Below, piece by piece: positions 26,371 to 35,496 of a stretch of DNA of 53,070 nt. Every line of letters begins with the position of its first letter. The first letter of the stretch is position 1. The notes beneath the pieces were generated by a model. That model was given only the letters and a program-made list of their open reading frames with translations, did not search any database and had not been told where the DNA came from. Where the stretch lies: assembly GCA_007693385.1 (NCBI GenBank), contig REDR01000076.1:1-53070 (forward strand), written 5' to 3'. The position numbers and the translations under genes are program-made. Source of the DNA: Anaerolineaceae bacterium (lineage in GTDB: Bacteria > Chloroflexota > Anaerolineae > Aggregatilineales > Phototrophicaceae).

Positions 26371-28386
26371 TTACGGTGTCCAGAACTCGCTGATGTTTTC
26401 AGCCGTGACGATTGATGCTTCCGTGACCAGACGGGCACACGGCGGCACTTCACCGGCCACCAGATAGTTGAACAGGCGGATCGCCGGATCATGACCCTGT
26501 GCAAACGGGTTCTGACCGATAGTGGCATAGATCACGCCGGACTCGACGAATTCCATCGTCTCGTCCACGAAGTCGAAGGAGATGACCCACACTTCACCGG
26601 CCATGCCCGCGTCACGAACGGCGGCGGCGGCACCGAATGGGCCACCGGCAGTCACGTAGATGCCGGACAGATCAGGATGCGCGGTCATGAAGTTCTGCGC
26701 TTGCGTGTAAGCGGTATCGCCCTGATCGAGATTCTCTACTTCACTGACGATCTCGATGTCGGGGTAATTCTCTGCGATTTCATCGACAAAGCCTCTACGG
26801 CGTAGCTCGTGCGCTTCCACCGAGAAGAAACCGGTGATAACGCCGACCTTACCTTCGCCGCCAATCGCTTCGGCCATCGCCGCCGCCGCCGCTTGACCCT
26901 GTAGATAAAGGTCAGCGCCAACGAAGAACAGGCGGTCATTCGGGGCGTCCGTCTCAGAATTAAATGTCGCTACCGGAATGCCTTCGGATACTGCGTCATT
27001 GATGAACGGTACCAGACCGGCATCACCGGCAATCGTGGCGATAGCATCGTAGCCCTGCACGATGGCGGCTTCGATACCACCACTGAAATCATCAGCCATG
27101 TGTGTATCACCGGGGATGATCCAGTCAACGGTAGTGTTGTATTCGGCTAAGATGGCGGCGGCTGTCTCCGTACCTTCTTTTACCGGGAACCAGAACGGAT
27201 TGTTTTCCAGACCTAGCACAGCGATGCGTAGCGGCTCTTCCGGCATCATATCAACCGGCATAACGACGCCCTCATCGGCGGGCTGGCATTGTGATGTGAA
27301 CCAGTCCGGATCACCCGGAGCGATATCTTGTACTGCGGCGGGCAGAGCGCCATCACGCGGCGTCCAGAAATCATAGATATTCTCGGCGGTGACGATGGCG
27401 GCTTCCGTGACCAGACGGGCACACGGCGGCACTTCACCGGCCACCAGATAGTTGAACAGGCGGATCGCCGGATCATGACCCTGTGCAAACGGGTTCTGAC
27501 CGATAGTGGCATAGATCACGCCGGACTCGACGAATTCCATCGTCTCGTCCACGAAGTCGAAGGAGATGACCCACACTTCACCGGCCATGCCCGCGTCACG
27601 AACGGCGGCGGCGGCACCGAATGGGCCACCGGCAGTCACGTAGATGCCGGACAGATCAGGATGCGCGGTCATGAAGTTCTGCGCTTGCGTGTAAGCGGTA
27701 TCGCCCTGATCGAGATTCTCTACTTCACTGACGATCTCGATGTCGGGGTAATTCTCTGCGATTTCATCGACAAAGCCTCTACGGCGTAGCTCGTGCGCTT
27801 CCACCGAGAAGAAACCGGTGATAACGCCGACCTTACCTTCGCCGCCAATCGCTTCGGCCATCGCCGCCGCCGCCGCTTGACCCTGTAGATAAAGGTCAGC
27901 GCCAACGAAGAACAGGCGGTCATTCGGGGCGTCCGTCTCAGAATTAAATGTCGCTACCGGAATGCCTTCGGATACTGCGTCATTGATGAACGGTACCAGA
28001 CCGGCATCACCGGCAATCGTGGCGATAGCATCGTAGCCCTGCACGATGGCGGCTTCGATACCACCACTGAAATCATCAGCCATGTGTGTATCACCGGGGA
28101 TGATCCAGTCAACGGTAGTGTTGTATTCGGCTAAGATGGCGGCGGCTGTCTCCGTACCTTCTTTTACCGGGAACCAGAACGGATTGTTTTCCAGACCTAG
28201 CACAGCGATGCGTAGCGGCTCTTCCGGCATGATGTCAACCGGCACGACGACGCCTTCATCTTCTGGCTGGCATTGTGACGCGAACCATTCTGGCTCGCCC
28301 GGTTGCGGATCATCTTGCGCGGTGATCGTCGTCATGCCCAGCGCACTAATCAGCGCCAATACGATTAAATATCTTACAACTCGCAT
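26371..28386 (-). CDS. Tandem-duplicated CUT2 sugar-binding protein
   Basis: A 671-residue exported protein holding two complete periplasmic-binding-protein domains of the RbsB type; the family norm is about 320. The signal peptide is MRVVRYLIVLALISALGMTTITAQ, with no lipobox. Each domain starts near EPLRIAVLGLENNPFWFPVKEGTE and includes QGYDAIATIAGDAGLVPFIN, GKVGVITGFF and PFAQGHDPAIRLFNYLVAGE. The repeat period is 328 residues (984 bp) and the two cores are identical in protein sequence. The linker (RDGALPAAVQDIAPGDPDWF) contains a piece that mimics the mature N-terminus (QDDPQPGEPEWF), so the protein arose by duplication and in-frame fusion. Start ATG 28386 has GAGGA about 9 nt upstream. 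Ligand unknown, probably a pentose or modified sugar. Confidence 0.88.
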   Translation of the reverse strand: MRVVRYLIVLALISALGMTTITAQDDPQPGEPEWFASQCQPEDEGVVVPVDIMPEEPLRIAVLGLENNPFWFPVKEGTETAAAILAEYNTTVDWIIPGDTHMADDFSGGIEAAIVQGYDAIATIAGDAGLVPFINDAVSEGIPVATFNSETDAPNDRLFFVGADLYLQGQAAAAAMAEAIGGEGKVGVITGFFSVEAHELRRRGFVDEIAENYPDIEIVSEVENLDQGDTAYTQAQNFMTAHPDLSGIYVTAGGPFGAAAAVRDAGMAGEVWVISFDFVDETMEFVESGVIYATIGQNPFAQGHDPAIRLFNYLVAGEVPPCARLVTEAAIVTAENIYDFWTPRDGALPAAVQDIAPGDPDWFTSQCQPADEGVVMPVDMMPEEPLRIAVLGLENNPFWFPVKEGTETAAAILAEYNTTVDWIIPGDTHMADDFSGGIEAAIVQGYDAIATIAGDAGLVPFINDAVSEGIPVATFNSETDAPNDRLFFVGADLYLQGQAAAAAMAEAIGGEGKVGVITGFFSVEAHELRRRGFVDEIAENYPDIEIVSEVENLDQGDTAYTQAQNFMTAHPDLSGIYVTAGGPFGAAAAVRDAGMAGEVWVISFDFVDETMEFVESGVIYATIGQNPFAQGHDPAIRLFNYLVAGEVPPCARLVTEASIVTAENISEFWTP
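26417..28230. repeat. 984-bp-period direct repeat within the binding-protein gene
   Basis: Bases 26417-27246 and 27401-28230 (830 bp each) appear identical: the segments compared by eye match, and translations in several frames agree. Identity stops sharply at both sides. At 26401-26416 versus 27385-27400 there are five differences; beyond 27247/28231 there are scattered, partly amino-acid-changing differences. Identical cores with diverged edges point to gene conversion after an older duplication, or to an assembly effect. Confidence 0.85.
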
Positions 28387-28597
28387 TTGGGATATTCCTC
28401 CATAAAATTTAATCAAATTCTTTGCGATTTTTTGTATAGGACAGGCGCTTGGTTTAATCAGAGCCTATCCTCCGCTAGCACCGACGAATATCAATAGGCG
28501 ATCTCCTTGATTATCTGCGGTCACTTTACGGTCAATAACGGGGCGACGACATTTGCGCCGCCTCCGGTGAACCCTCGTCTAGCAACAACCGCCGAAC

Positions 28598-29683
28598 TCA
28601 GCCTGACTTACCGGCGAATCGATCACGGATGTCGGTGAATATGGTGCGCTCACTACGCCTGATCTGGTCAATGGACACCGCCAGAATGATGACGACGCCG
28701 ATTGTGATGGTCTGCGCGTAGCTGGGGAACTGCAACAGCACGAAAGCGTTACGCAACACAGCCATGATCGCCGCGCCGATAACCGCACCGAAGATACTGC
28801 CCTGCCCGCCCATCAAGCTCGCGCCGCCGATAACAACCGCCGCGATCACATCTAGTTCAAGCATCTGCCCGGCGCTGGTCGATGCGGTGGACAATAGTCC
28901 GGCCTGCATCACACCGGCTAGCGCACATAGCACACCGGTCAGCGTATAGGCGAATATCTTCACGCGGTCTACCGATACGCCGGATAACCGCGCCGCCTCC
29001 TCGTTACTGCCGACGGCGTATATCTGCCGCCCCAGCACGGTATAGCGCAAGAATAAGCTGAATATAATGACCAGCGAGAACATGATTATCACTGGCATCG
29101 GGATGTCGCCGACATAGCCCGCGCCTAAAAAGTTGATATGGGGGTTACGCATCGGGATATTGCTGGCGACAGTCCCCTGAATGCCGGTTGCCAGCAACAA
29201 CGTTAAACCCCGTGCGATACTTAACATGCCCAACGTGGTGATAAACGGATTAACTTTGATCTTGGTAATAATGAAGCCGTTGATGAAGCCTAGCATCGCG
29301 CCGAAGCCGAAGCCGACGATGACCGCCGGTAACGGGGGCAATACATCGGTATACATCAAACGCGCCGTCATCATTGCCGCCGCCGCCATCATCGAACCAA
29401 CCGACAGGTCAATGCCCGCCGTGATAATAATCATCGTCATGCCAATGGCGATGATGCCGATGGTGGACATACTGCGGAGTATGTTGAAGATATTGCGCGA
29501 AGTCCAGAAGAATTCACTTTGACTGTTGACGAAGAGAACGAGCAAGATCAGCGCTAGCAGGACGCCCATCTCGCGCATCTGGAATAATCGTTTGAAGAAA
29601 TCCAGAATAGAATCGGGTGTATCGTCCTGTGGCGGCGTATATTGAGTGGTATTTTTCTCAATACTATCGGGCGCTTGTGACAT
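28598..29683 (-). CDS. CUT2 sugar ABC transporter permease (RbsC type)
   Basis: A 361-residue inner-membrane permease with about 9-10 hydrophobic segments. Typical motifs are TIGIIAIGMTMIIITAGIDLSVGSMM, NGFIITKIKVNPFITTLGMLSIARGL, GSNEEAARLSGVSVDRVKIFAYTLTGVLCALAGV and VIGGASLMGGQGSIFGAVIGA. The ATG has GGAG 9 nt upstream. It is the first structural gene of the leftward operon; a 211-bp gap with no gene (28387-28597) separates it from the binding-protein gene. A candidate promoter lies at 29805-29833. Confidence 0.93.
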   Translation of the reverse strand: MSQAPDSIEKNTTQYTPPQDDTPDSILDFFKRLFQMREMGVLLALILLVLFVNSQSEFFWTSRNIFNILRSMSTIGIIAIGMTMIIITAGIDLSVGSMMAAAAMMTARLMYTDVLPPLPAVIVGFGFGAMLGFINGFIITKIKVNPFITTLGMLSIARGLTLLLATGIQGTVASNIPMRNPHINFLGAGYVGDIPMPVIIMFSLVIIFSLFLRYTVLGRQIYAVGSNEEAARLSGVSVDRVKIFAYTLTGVLCALAGVMQAGLLSTASTSAGQMLELDVIAAVVIGGASLMGGQGSIFGAVIGAAIMAVLRNAFVLLQFPSYAQTITIGVVIILAVSIDQIRRSERTIFTDIRDRFAGKSG

Positions 29684-29804
29684 ATTTTTTTCTCCAAAGT
29701 ATCTTTAACCATCCGGCGCGATTATCCGCACCAGACTTAGTAAGTTTATTATCCAAACTAATTTGCCCTAGAACCATCATACTCCCTTATGACGCATTTT
29801 GTTT

Positions 29805-29833
29805 AGAATATTTGTCATGGTCAGGACATGCAA
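29805..29833 (-). promoter_or_regulatory. Candidate promoter of the leftward sugar/corrinoid operon
   Basis: On the minus strand, TTGCAT (29833-29828), a 17-nt spacer and TATTCT (29810-29805) sit between the GntR gene and the permease gene, about 120 bp before the permease ATG. The long leader has no obvious palindrome. Confidence 0.4.
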
Positions 29834-29871
29834 AATGTAATTTTAAGGTGGTACGGCGCCCTTCTGTGTGG

Positions 29872-30552
29872 TCATTTCCCCTCCTCTCCCTGTGATTTTT
29901 CAAAACGCGACCAGATCAACATGACATGCTCGGCGATGATCTGCGCGGCCGCATCCGCATCACGGCGGCTGATCGCGGACAGAATCGGCTCGTGCGTGTC
30001 GGCTAGTTCACCTAAATCAGTGAAATAATGTTGATGGGTCTGCAAAATAAAGCGTTGAATTTGCGAATACAATGGCATCCACGCATTGACCAATACCGGA
30101 CTGCCTGACCACTCGCAGATCAAGCGGTGAAAATCCATGTCATATTCCACCAATCCCGCCATATCGCCGGCCTCGCCCGCCCGACGCATATCTTCGGTTA
30201 GGGAGCGCAACATTTTTTCGTATTCTGGCGTCATGTTGGCGATGGCGCGGCGAATGGCAAAGGATTCGATGGTACTGCGGATAGCGAAGAATTCGTAAAT
30301 CTCAGCCGTCGTTGTATCTGTGACGACTGTCGCCCGCCTTGCCTGTCGTTGTACCAGCCCGTCGCGCTCCAAGCGCTGGAGTGCCTCGCGCACTGGCCCT
30401 TGACTTGTCCCCATATCAGCGGCGATTTCTAACTCCACTAGCTTTTCACCGGGTGCGATCTCGCTACGCACGATAGCCGAGCGTAGCATTTCGTAGATTT
30501 GGTTCGCCAGTGAACCCGGGTTTGAACGGCGACGGGTTGACAACTTAGACAT
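29872..30552 (-). CDS. GntR-family regulator, FadR/FCD subgroup
   Basis: A 226-residue transcription regulator. The N-terminal winged helix has SLANQIYEMLRSAIVRSEIAPGEKLVELEIAADMGTS (shown here in pieces: LANQIYEMLRSAIV, APGEKLVE) and SQGPVREALQRLERDGLVQ. The C-terminal FCD effector domain has metal-binding-type residues in VEYDMDFHRLI and THEPILSAISRRDADAAAQIIAEHV. FCD regulators commonly sense sugar acids or other carboxylates, which fits the pentonate pathway encoded divergently. A perfect 23-bp palindrome lies 20 bp upstream of its start, so it probably represses its own transcription and perhaps the divergent ROK operon. It is upstream of and co-oriented with the CUT2 operon. Confidence 0.9.
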   Translation of the reverse strand: MSKLSTRRRSNPGSLANQIYEMLRSAIVRSEIAPGEKLVELEIAADMGTSQGPVREALQRLERDGLVQRQARRATVVTDTTTAEIYEFFAIRSTIESFAIRRAIANMTPEYEKMLRSLTEDMRRAGEAGDMAGLVEYDMDFHRLICEWSGSPVLVNAWMPLYSQIQRFILQTHQHYFTDLGELADTHEPILSAISRRDADAAAQIIAEHVMLIWSRFEKSQGEEGK

Positions 30553-30571
30553 TGTGGGCTACCATCCTAAT

Positions 30572-30594
30572 TGATTATCAATTATTGATAATCA
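30572..30594. promoter_or_regulatory. Palindromic operator upstream of the GntR gene
   Basis: A perfect inverted repeat with 10-bp arms TGATTATCAA and TTGATAATCA around TTA, centred 31 bp before the gntR-type start in the divergent gap. Symmetry and position suggest the binding site of the GntR/FCD regulator. Confidence 0.6.
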
Positions 30595-30679
30595 TTATAG
30601 AGACAAGCGTTTGTGCTGTCAAGAGACGTAAAATTAACGGTTGGTTTCACGGTTCGATGGGTAATGCGGAGACGGCGAG

Positions 30680-30707
30680 TTTTCATTTATAGTGTTCGCG
30701 CTATAAT
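30680..30707 (+). promoter_or_regulatory. Promoter and overlapping inverted repeat for the ROK/Weimberg operon
   Basis: TTTTCA (30680-30685), a 16-nt spacer and a consensus TATAAT (30702-30707) form a promoter about 60 bp before the ROK start. An inverted repeat TTATAGTG-TTCG-CGCTATAA (30687-30706, one mismatch between 8-bp arms) covers the spacer and most of the -10. This is a position suited to repression, perhaps by the ROK protein itself. Confidence 0.55.
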
Positions 30708-30768
30708 GATGCTACTCGCACCCGTGCGACTCATTATAAAGCCATGTAAAGACAGGCCGTGAATAATC

Positions 30769-32007
30769 ATGAAAAACGGAAGTTCGGTTGACCACACCAC
30801 CATGCGGGCGATGAATACCGCGCTTATCTTGAACACATTGCACCAGCACGCGCCGCTATCGCGGGCGGGGATCGCCCAGCACACCGGCCTGAACAAGGCC
30901 AGCGTCTCTAGTATGATCCGCGAACTGATCGCTAGTGGAATGGTCGAAGAAGTGGGCACAATCAGCAAGACTTCCGACATCGGACGCCCGGGCATCAATC
31001 TGCGCCTGAATTCGGAAGTCGGCTATATTATCAGCGCGGAGATTGGCGCGGATTTTATCTCGGTGGTGGCGGTCAATTTCGCGTTAGAAGTCGTGACGCG
31101 GCGTTACATCAACGTACCCGATGACCCCGACTACGACACGATGATGGATTATCTCATCGCTAACCTACGCGATGTACACGGGCAAGTGCGGCGACAGGAT
31201 AAACCGATCTTAGCCATCGCGCTCGGCGTGCCCGGCATGGTCGATATGCAGGCTGGACGCCTATTATTCGCACCTAATCTGGGCTGGCGCGACTTACCAT
31301 TGAAGCAGATCATCCAGCGCCATTTTGATGTGCCGGTCTTTCTGGCGAACGAGGCAAATATGGCCGCGCTAGGCGAGAGTTATCTCGGCACCGCGCCGGA
31401 TAGCCGTCTGCTTTTATACGTCAGCTCCGGCATCGGATTAGGTGGCGGCATCGTCATCAACGGCCAGCTATTGACCGGCATCAACGGCTTCGCGGGGGAA
31501 TTCGGCCACATGACCGTCGCACGCAATGGCTTGCCGTGTCGTTGTGGCAATGTCGGCTGTTGGGAGACAGAAGCGACGCAATTGGCGCTATTCCGCCGCA
31601 TCCGCGAGGCGCTGAGCGACGGACGCGACAGCATCCTGCGCCAGACCAACCCCAACGGAGTGCTAACTACAGAAGATGTCGTCTACGCCGCAGAAAATGG
31701 GGACACGATAGCGCAGACAGCATTAGTCGATACCGGTCACTGGATCGGAGTCGGTATCGCCAACCTGATAAAAGCGTTGAATCCGGAGCATGTCGTATTC
31801 GGTGGCAAGATGGCGCTGGCGCATGATTTTCTAATGCCCGCCATCCGTGAGGCTATCACGAAAAATACATTCGCGTGGATGCAAGAGCACACGCATCTAT
31901 CCATTGCCACACACATCGAAGACGCCTGCGTGATGGGCGGCGCGGCGATGGTACACCGGCAAATCGTCAACAATCCGAACGGCTGGCTTACCAGCACAGA
32001 GGGGTAA
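30769..32007 (+). CDS. ROK-family transcriptional regulator (XylR/NagC type)
   Basis: A 412-residue protein with an N-terminal winged helix (SRAGIAQHTGLNKASVSSMIRELIASGMV) followed by a ROK sugar-binding/kinase-like domain. The ROK zinc motif is CRCGNVGCWETEA, the sugar region is GYIISAEIGADFISVV and ANEANMAALGE, and the C-terminal motif is NLIKALNPEHVVFGGKM. Proteins with this layout (XylR, NagC) repress sugar genes and are released by a sugar. It is the first gene of the rightward operon, 7 bp before the RACo gene, and divergent from the GntR gene. In this context xylose or a related pentose is the likely effector; that is inference. Confidence 0.92.
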   Translation: MKNGSSVDHTTMRAMNTALILNTLHQHAPLSRAGIAQHTGLNKASVSSMIRELIASGMVEEVGTISKTSDIGRPGINLRLNSEVGYIISAEIGADFISVVAVNFALEVVTRRYINVPDDPDYDTMMDYLIANLRDVHGQVRRQDKPILAIALGVPGMVDMQAGRLLFAPNLGWRDLPLKQIIQRHFDVPVFLANEANMAALGESYLGTAPDSRLLLYVSSGIGLGGGIVINGQLLTGINGFAGEFGHMTVARNGLPCRCGNVGCWETEATQLALFRRIREALSDGRDSILRQTNPNGVLTTEDVVYAAENGDTIAQTALVDTGHWIGVGIANLIKALNPEHVVFGGKMALAHDFLMPAIREAITKNTFAWMQEHTHLSIATHIEDACVMGGAAMVHRQIVNNPNGWLTSTEG

Positions 32008-32014
32008 TCGAGCA

Positions 32015-33808
32015 TTGGACGAGCGATACACAGTCGATCTACAGCCCGTCGGCAGGCGGGCACACATCGCGGCGGACGAGACGCTACTCGACGCCGCCCG
32101 TCAAAGCGGCGTCGCACTGACATCAGTATGCGGCGGCATTGGCGCGTGTGATACCTGCCGCGTGCAGTTGGTCAGTGGACGCTTGACCGCGCCGAGCATG
32201 GCAGAAGAAGCGCTGTTCTCCCCCACCGAATTGGGCGCGGGTTGGCGGTTGGCTTGTCAGGCCAGCCCGCAAAGCGATGTCCGGCTCGATATTCCGCCGG
32301 AATGTCTGGGCGCGGCGCAACGGTTACAGGTCGAAGGTGAAGCGGTTGATCTGGATTTCGCGCCGTCCGTCCGTCCGCTTGATGTCACCATCCCCCCCGC
32401 CAGCATCCACGCTCCGCACGCCGATGATGTACGCCTACGCGCCGTATTGCGGGCACATGCCCTGCCCGATGTGGTCTTGTGGCGGGCGGCGCTCTGTCGT
32501 CTGCCGGATAGCCTGCAAGCCGGTAATGGCCGTGTGCGGGTGATCGTACGGGACGAACGCGACATAATCGCCATCTTGCCGCCATCAACCGCCGTGTTCG
32601 GGCTAGCCTTCGACATCGGCACAACCGGCATGGCTGGCTATCTGGTTGACTTGCAAAGCGGTGAAATTCGCGCCCGCGCTGGCGCGATGAATCCACAGAT
32701 CGCCTATGGCGAAGATGTGGTCAGCCGCATCATGTACGCTAATCAGCATCAAGACGGCGCATTACAGACGAAGCTCGTCGCTTCGTTGAACGGCTTGATT
32801 GATACGCTGTGCCACACCGCCGACGCCACACCGGAGCAGATCGTTGATGTCGTGGCGGTAGGCAATACCGCCATGCACCATCTGTTCGCCGGTTTGCCGG
32901 TGCGTCAACTGGGCGAAGCGCCGTATGCGCCGGTTGTACAGGGCGCGTTACGCTTCCCCGCCGGTGATGTCGGCTTGCGGACTGCGGCGGGCGCGGTAAT
33001 CTATATGCCGCCCAATATCGCCGGTTATGTCGGCGCGGATCATGTGGCGATGTTGGCCGCGATTCGCGCATGGCAACCGGATAGCGGCGTCCGTCTCGCC
33101 ATCGACATCGGCACGAACACCGAATTAACGCTTTCAGCAGGCGGGCGGCATCTGGCCTGTTCGTGCGCTTCTGGCCCGGCTTTTGAAGGCGCACACATCC
33201 GCGACGGGATGCGGGCGGCACCCGGCGCTATTGAGCGCGTCCGGCTGATTGACGGCGAAGTATTCGCGCAAACCATCGACGATCAACCGGCCACCGGCAT
33301 CTGTGGCTCAGGCATTCTTGAGGCGATCAGTGGGCTGGCCGCTAACGGCAAGATTGACCAGCGCGGCGCGTTCACCACATCGGGCGAATCCGCTTTCTTG
33401 CTGGTGGCGGCGGAACAGACCGGACACGGGCGCGACATCATCATCAGCCGCAAAGACATCGCCGAGATTCAACTGGCGAAAGCGGCAATCGCGGCGGGGA
33501 TCACCGTGCTATTGCAAAAAGTCGGCCTGAACACAAGCGACATCGAGCGCGTCATCATCGCCGGTGCGTTCGGCACATATATTGATCTAGCGGGCGCGGT
33601 GCAAATCGGCATGTTGCCGGATGTGGCGTTAGATCGCTTCGAGCAAATCGGCAACGCGGCGGGCGTCGGCGCATGGCAGTTCTTACTATCGCGCCATCTG
33701 CGCGAACAGGCGGAAGCGCTGGTCGCCGATGTCGATTACATCGAGTTGACAACCGAACCAGACTTTCAACATCTATTCATTGATTCTATGGCGTTGCGTC
33801 CGATGTGA
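32015..33808 (+). CDS. RACo-type reductive activator of corrinoid proteins
   Basis: A 597-residue protein with a 2Fe-2S ferredoxin domain and a DUF4445/ASKHA ATPase domain. Fe-S ligands are C39, C45, C48 (SVCGGIGACDTCRV) and C81 (RLACQA). ATPase motifs include GLAFDIGTTGMAGYLVDL, AVGNTAMHHLFAGL, RLAIDIGTNTELTL and GAFGTYIDLAGAVQIGMLPD. RACo and RamA-like activators use ATP to drive reduction of inactive Co(II) corrinoid to Co(I). The obvious client is the corrinoid domain encoded at 21411-23363. The start is a TTG preceded by GAGGGG 10 nt upstream, 7 bp after the ROK stop. Finding it inside a pentonate-catabolic operon is unusual. Confidence 0.9.
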   Translation: MDERYTVDLQPVGRRAHIAADETLLDAARQSGVALTSVCGGIGACDTCRVQLVSGRLTAPSMAEEALFSPTELGAGWRLACQASPQSDVRLDIPPECLGAAQRLQVEGEAVDLDFAPSVRPLDVTIPPASIHAPHADDVRLRAVLRAHALPDVVLWRAALCRLPDSLQAGNGRVRVIVRDERDIIAILPPSTAVFGLAFDIGTTGMAGYLVDLQSGEIRARAGAMNPQIAYGEDVVSRIMYANQHQDGALQTKLVASLNGLIDTLCHTADATPEQIVDVVAVGNTAMHHLFAGLPVRQLGEAPYAPVVQGALRFPAGDVGLRTAAGAVIYMPPNIAGYVGADHVAMLAAIRAWQPDSGVRLAIDIGTNTELTLSAGGRHLACSCASGPAFEGAHIRDGMRAAPGAIERVRLIDGEVFAQTIDDQPATGICGSGILEAISGLAANGKIDQRGAFTTSGESAFLLVAAEQTGHGRDIIISRKDIAEIQLAKAAIAAGITVLLQKVGLNTSDIERVIIAGAFGTYIDLAGAVQIGMLPDVALDRFEQIGNAAGVGAWQFLLSRHLREQAEALVADVDYIELTTEPDFQHLFIDSMALRPM

Positions 33809-33846
33809 CGCGGCGCAAATCAACAAAGAGAAGAGGGTTTTTACAC

Positions 33847-35442
33847 ATGATGATTACCGGTGAACACTTTATCGCAGGTGAACGTAGCAAGGCAGGAACA
33901 CAACAATTCGCTAGCCATAATCCGCGCACACGGCACGACGGACAAACGCAATTCGCCGAAGCCACCGCGGGGGAGATCGAGCGCTGTGTGACGGCGGCAC
34001 AGTCCGCCTATGCCATCACGCGCCACATGCCAGCCGCGCAACTGGCCGATTTTCTGGATCAGGTGGTAGAGGAAATCATGGCGCTCGGTGATGAGCTATT
34101 GCAGATCACCGACGAAGAGACCGCGCTCGGCATCCCCCGCCTGACCGGAGAACGTGCCCGCACCACCGGACAACTGACGCAATTCGCAGGGTTGCTCCGC
34201 GAAGGCGCTTACGTGGAAGCCATCATCGACACCGCCCAGCCGGATCGTCAACCTGCCCCGCGCCCGTCAATCCGCCGCATGTTACAGCCGATTGGTCCGG
34301 TGGCGGTATTCTCGGCGAGTAACTTCCCGTATGCATTTGCGACGGCGGGCGGTGATACCGCCTCAGCATGGGCGGCGGGTTGTCCGGTCATCGTCAAAGG
34401 GCATCCGGCACACCCGATGACATCGGAATATTTCGCGCACGCCATCAACCGCGCCATCGAAAAGACCGGCTTTCCGGCGGGGTTCTTCTCGCTGATTCAA
34501 GGTTCAAGCGTGGCCGTCGGGCAGACGCTCATCACCAATCCGGGGATCGCGGCAGTCGGATTCACCGGCTCGCTCACCGCCGGACGCGCTATCTATGACG
34601 CCGCCGCCGCCCGCCCTACCCCGATCCCGGTCTACGCTGAAATGGGAAGCGTTAATCCGGTGGTGATCCTGCCCGGCGCATTGGCGGCGCGGTCTGCTGA
34701 TCTGGTCGAAGGGCTGGTCGGTTCGGTGACTATGGGGACGGGGCAATTCTGCACCAATCCCGGCATCGTGTTCATGATGGATGATGACGCCACCGCCGGA
34801 TTTATTGATGGCGTGGTTGAGAAGATGCGCGAGACACAGCCCGGCGTCCTACTCAATCCGCAGATACAGCAAGGTCTTAGCAAAGCGGTCAGCGCGACGG
34901 CGGCGCGGCAAGGCGTCGAGAATCTGCTGGGCGGGCACGAACTGGATACGCCCGCCTGCGGTTACGCACATACTGTCCTCAAGACGCGCTCGGATTTCTT
35001 CCGCGCTGACCACGCTTTACATCAAGAGCATTTCGGCCCGGTGACGCTGTTCGTACTGTGCGAATCCGCCGACGATCTACTGCTCACGCTCAACGCGCTG
35101 GAAGGCAACCTGACGGCCACCATCCACGCCGAAACGGACGAGATCGAGGCGGCGGGCGCGTTGCTGGGCATCCTGCGCGAGAAAGTCGGGCGGTTGATCT
35201 GGAATGGCTTCCCCACCGGCGTTGAAGTGGTCTATGCCATGCAACACGGCGGGCCATATCCGGCGACTACCGCGCCCGCCACGACATCAGTCGGCATGAC
35301 CGCCATCAAGCGCTTCATGCGTCCGGTGGCCTACCAGAATATGCCGGATGCGCTTCTGCCGGATGCGCTTAAAGACGCGAATCCGTTAGGTATCTGGCGC
35401 ACGGTAGATAACGCGCTCACCCGTCAGCCGTTGGATGGTTAG
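33847..35442 (+). CDS. Alpha-ketoglutarate semialdehyde (2,5-dioxovalerate) dehydrogenase
   Basis: Oxidises alpha-ketoglutarate semialdehyde to 2-oxoglutarate, the last step of the oxidative (Weimberg-type) pentose pathway. The 531-residue aldehyde dehydrogenase is of the KGSADH type III-like subgroup: VFSASNFPYAFATAGGDTASAWAAGCPVIVKGHPAHP, here NFPYAFATAGGDTASAWAAG, then VGFTGSLTAGRAIYD, the Glu motif YAEMGSVNPV and the catalytic Cys in GTGQFCTNPG. The frame opens further upstream in the RACo gene, but ATG 33847 (or the next codon, also ATG) follows a GAGGG site and begins the family sequence MITGEHFIAG. RACo stop to start gap is 38 bp. Confidence 0.88.
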   Translation: MMITGEHFIAGERSKAGTQQFASHNPRTRHDGQTQFAEATAGEIERCVTAAQSAYAITRHMPAAQLADFLDQVVEEIMALGDELLQITDEETALGIPRLTGERARTTGQLTQFAGLLREGAYVEAIIDTAQPDRQPAPRPSIRRMLQPIGPVAVFSASNFPYAFATAGGDTASAWAAGCPVIVKGHPAHPMTSEYFAHAINRAIEKTGFPAGFFSLIQGSSVAVGQTLITNPGIAAVGFTGSLTAGRAIYDAAAARPTPIPVYAEMGSVNPVVILPGALAARSADLVEGLVGSVTMGTGQFCTNPGIVFMMDDDATAGFIDGVVEKMRETQPGVLLNPQIQQGLSKAVSATAARQGVENLLGGHELDTPACGYAHTVLKTRSDFFRADHALHQEHFGPVTLFVLCESADDLLLTLNALEGNLTATIHAETDEIEAAGALLGILREKVGRLIWNGFPTGVEVVYAMQHGGPYPATTAPATTSVGMTAIKRFMRPVAYQNMPDALLPDALKDANPLGIWRTVDNALTRQPLDG

Positions 35443-35496
35443 CGGGTGACACGTCCTTTTTAGAACCGCGTAGATGAGACGAAAGGAAAAACAATC

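Noticed and set aside
26491-27789. Identical plus-strand open frames repeated 984 bp apart
   Set aside because: They are antisense shadows of the duplicated binding-protein gene; they served only as evidence for DNA identity of the repeats.
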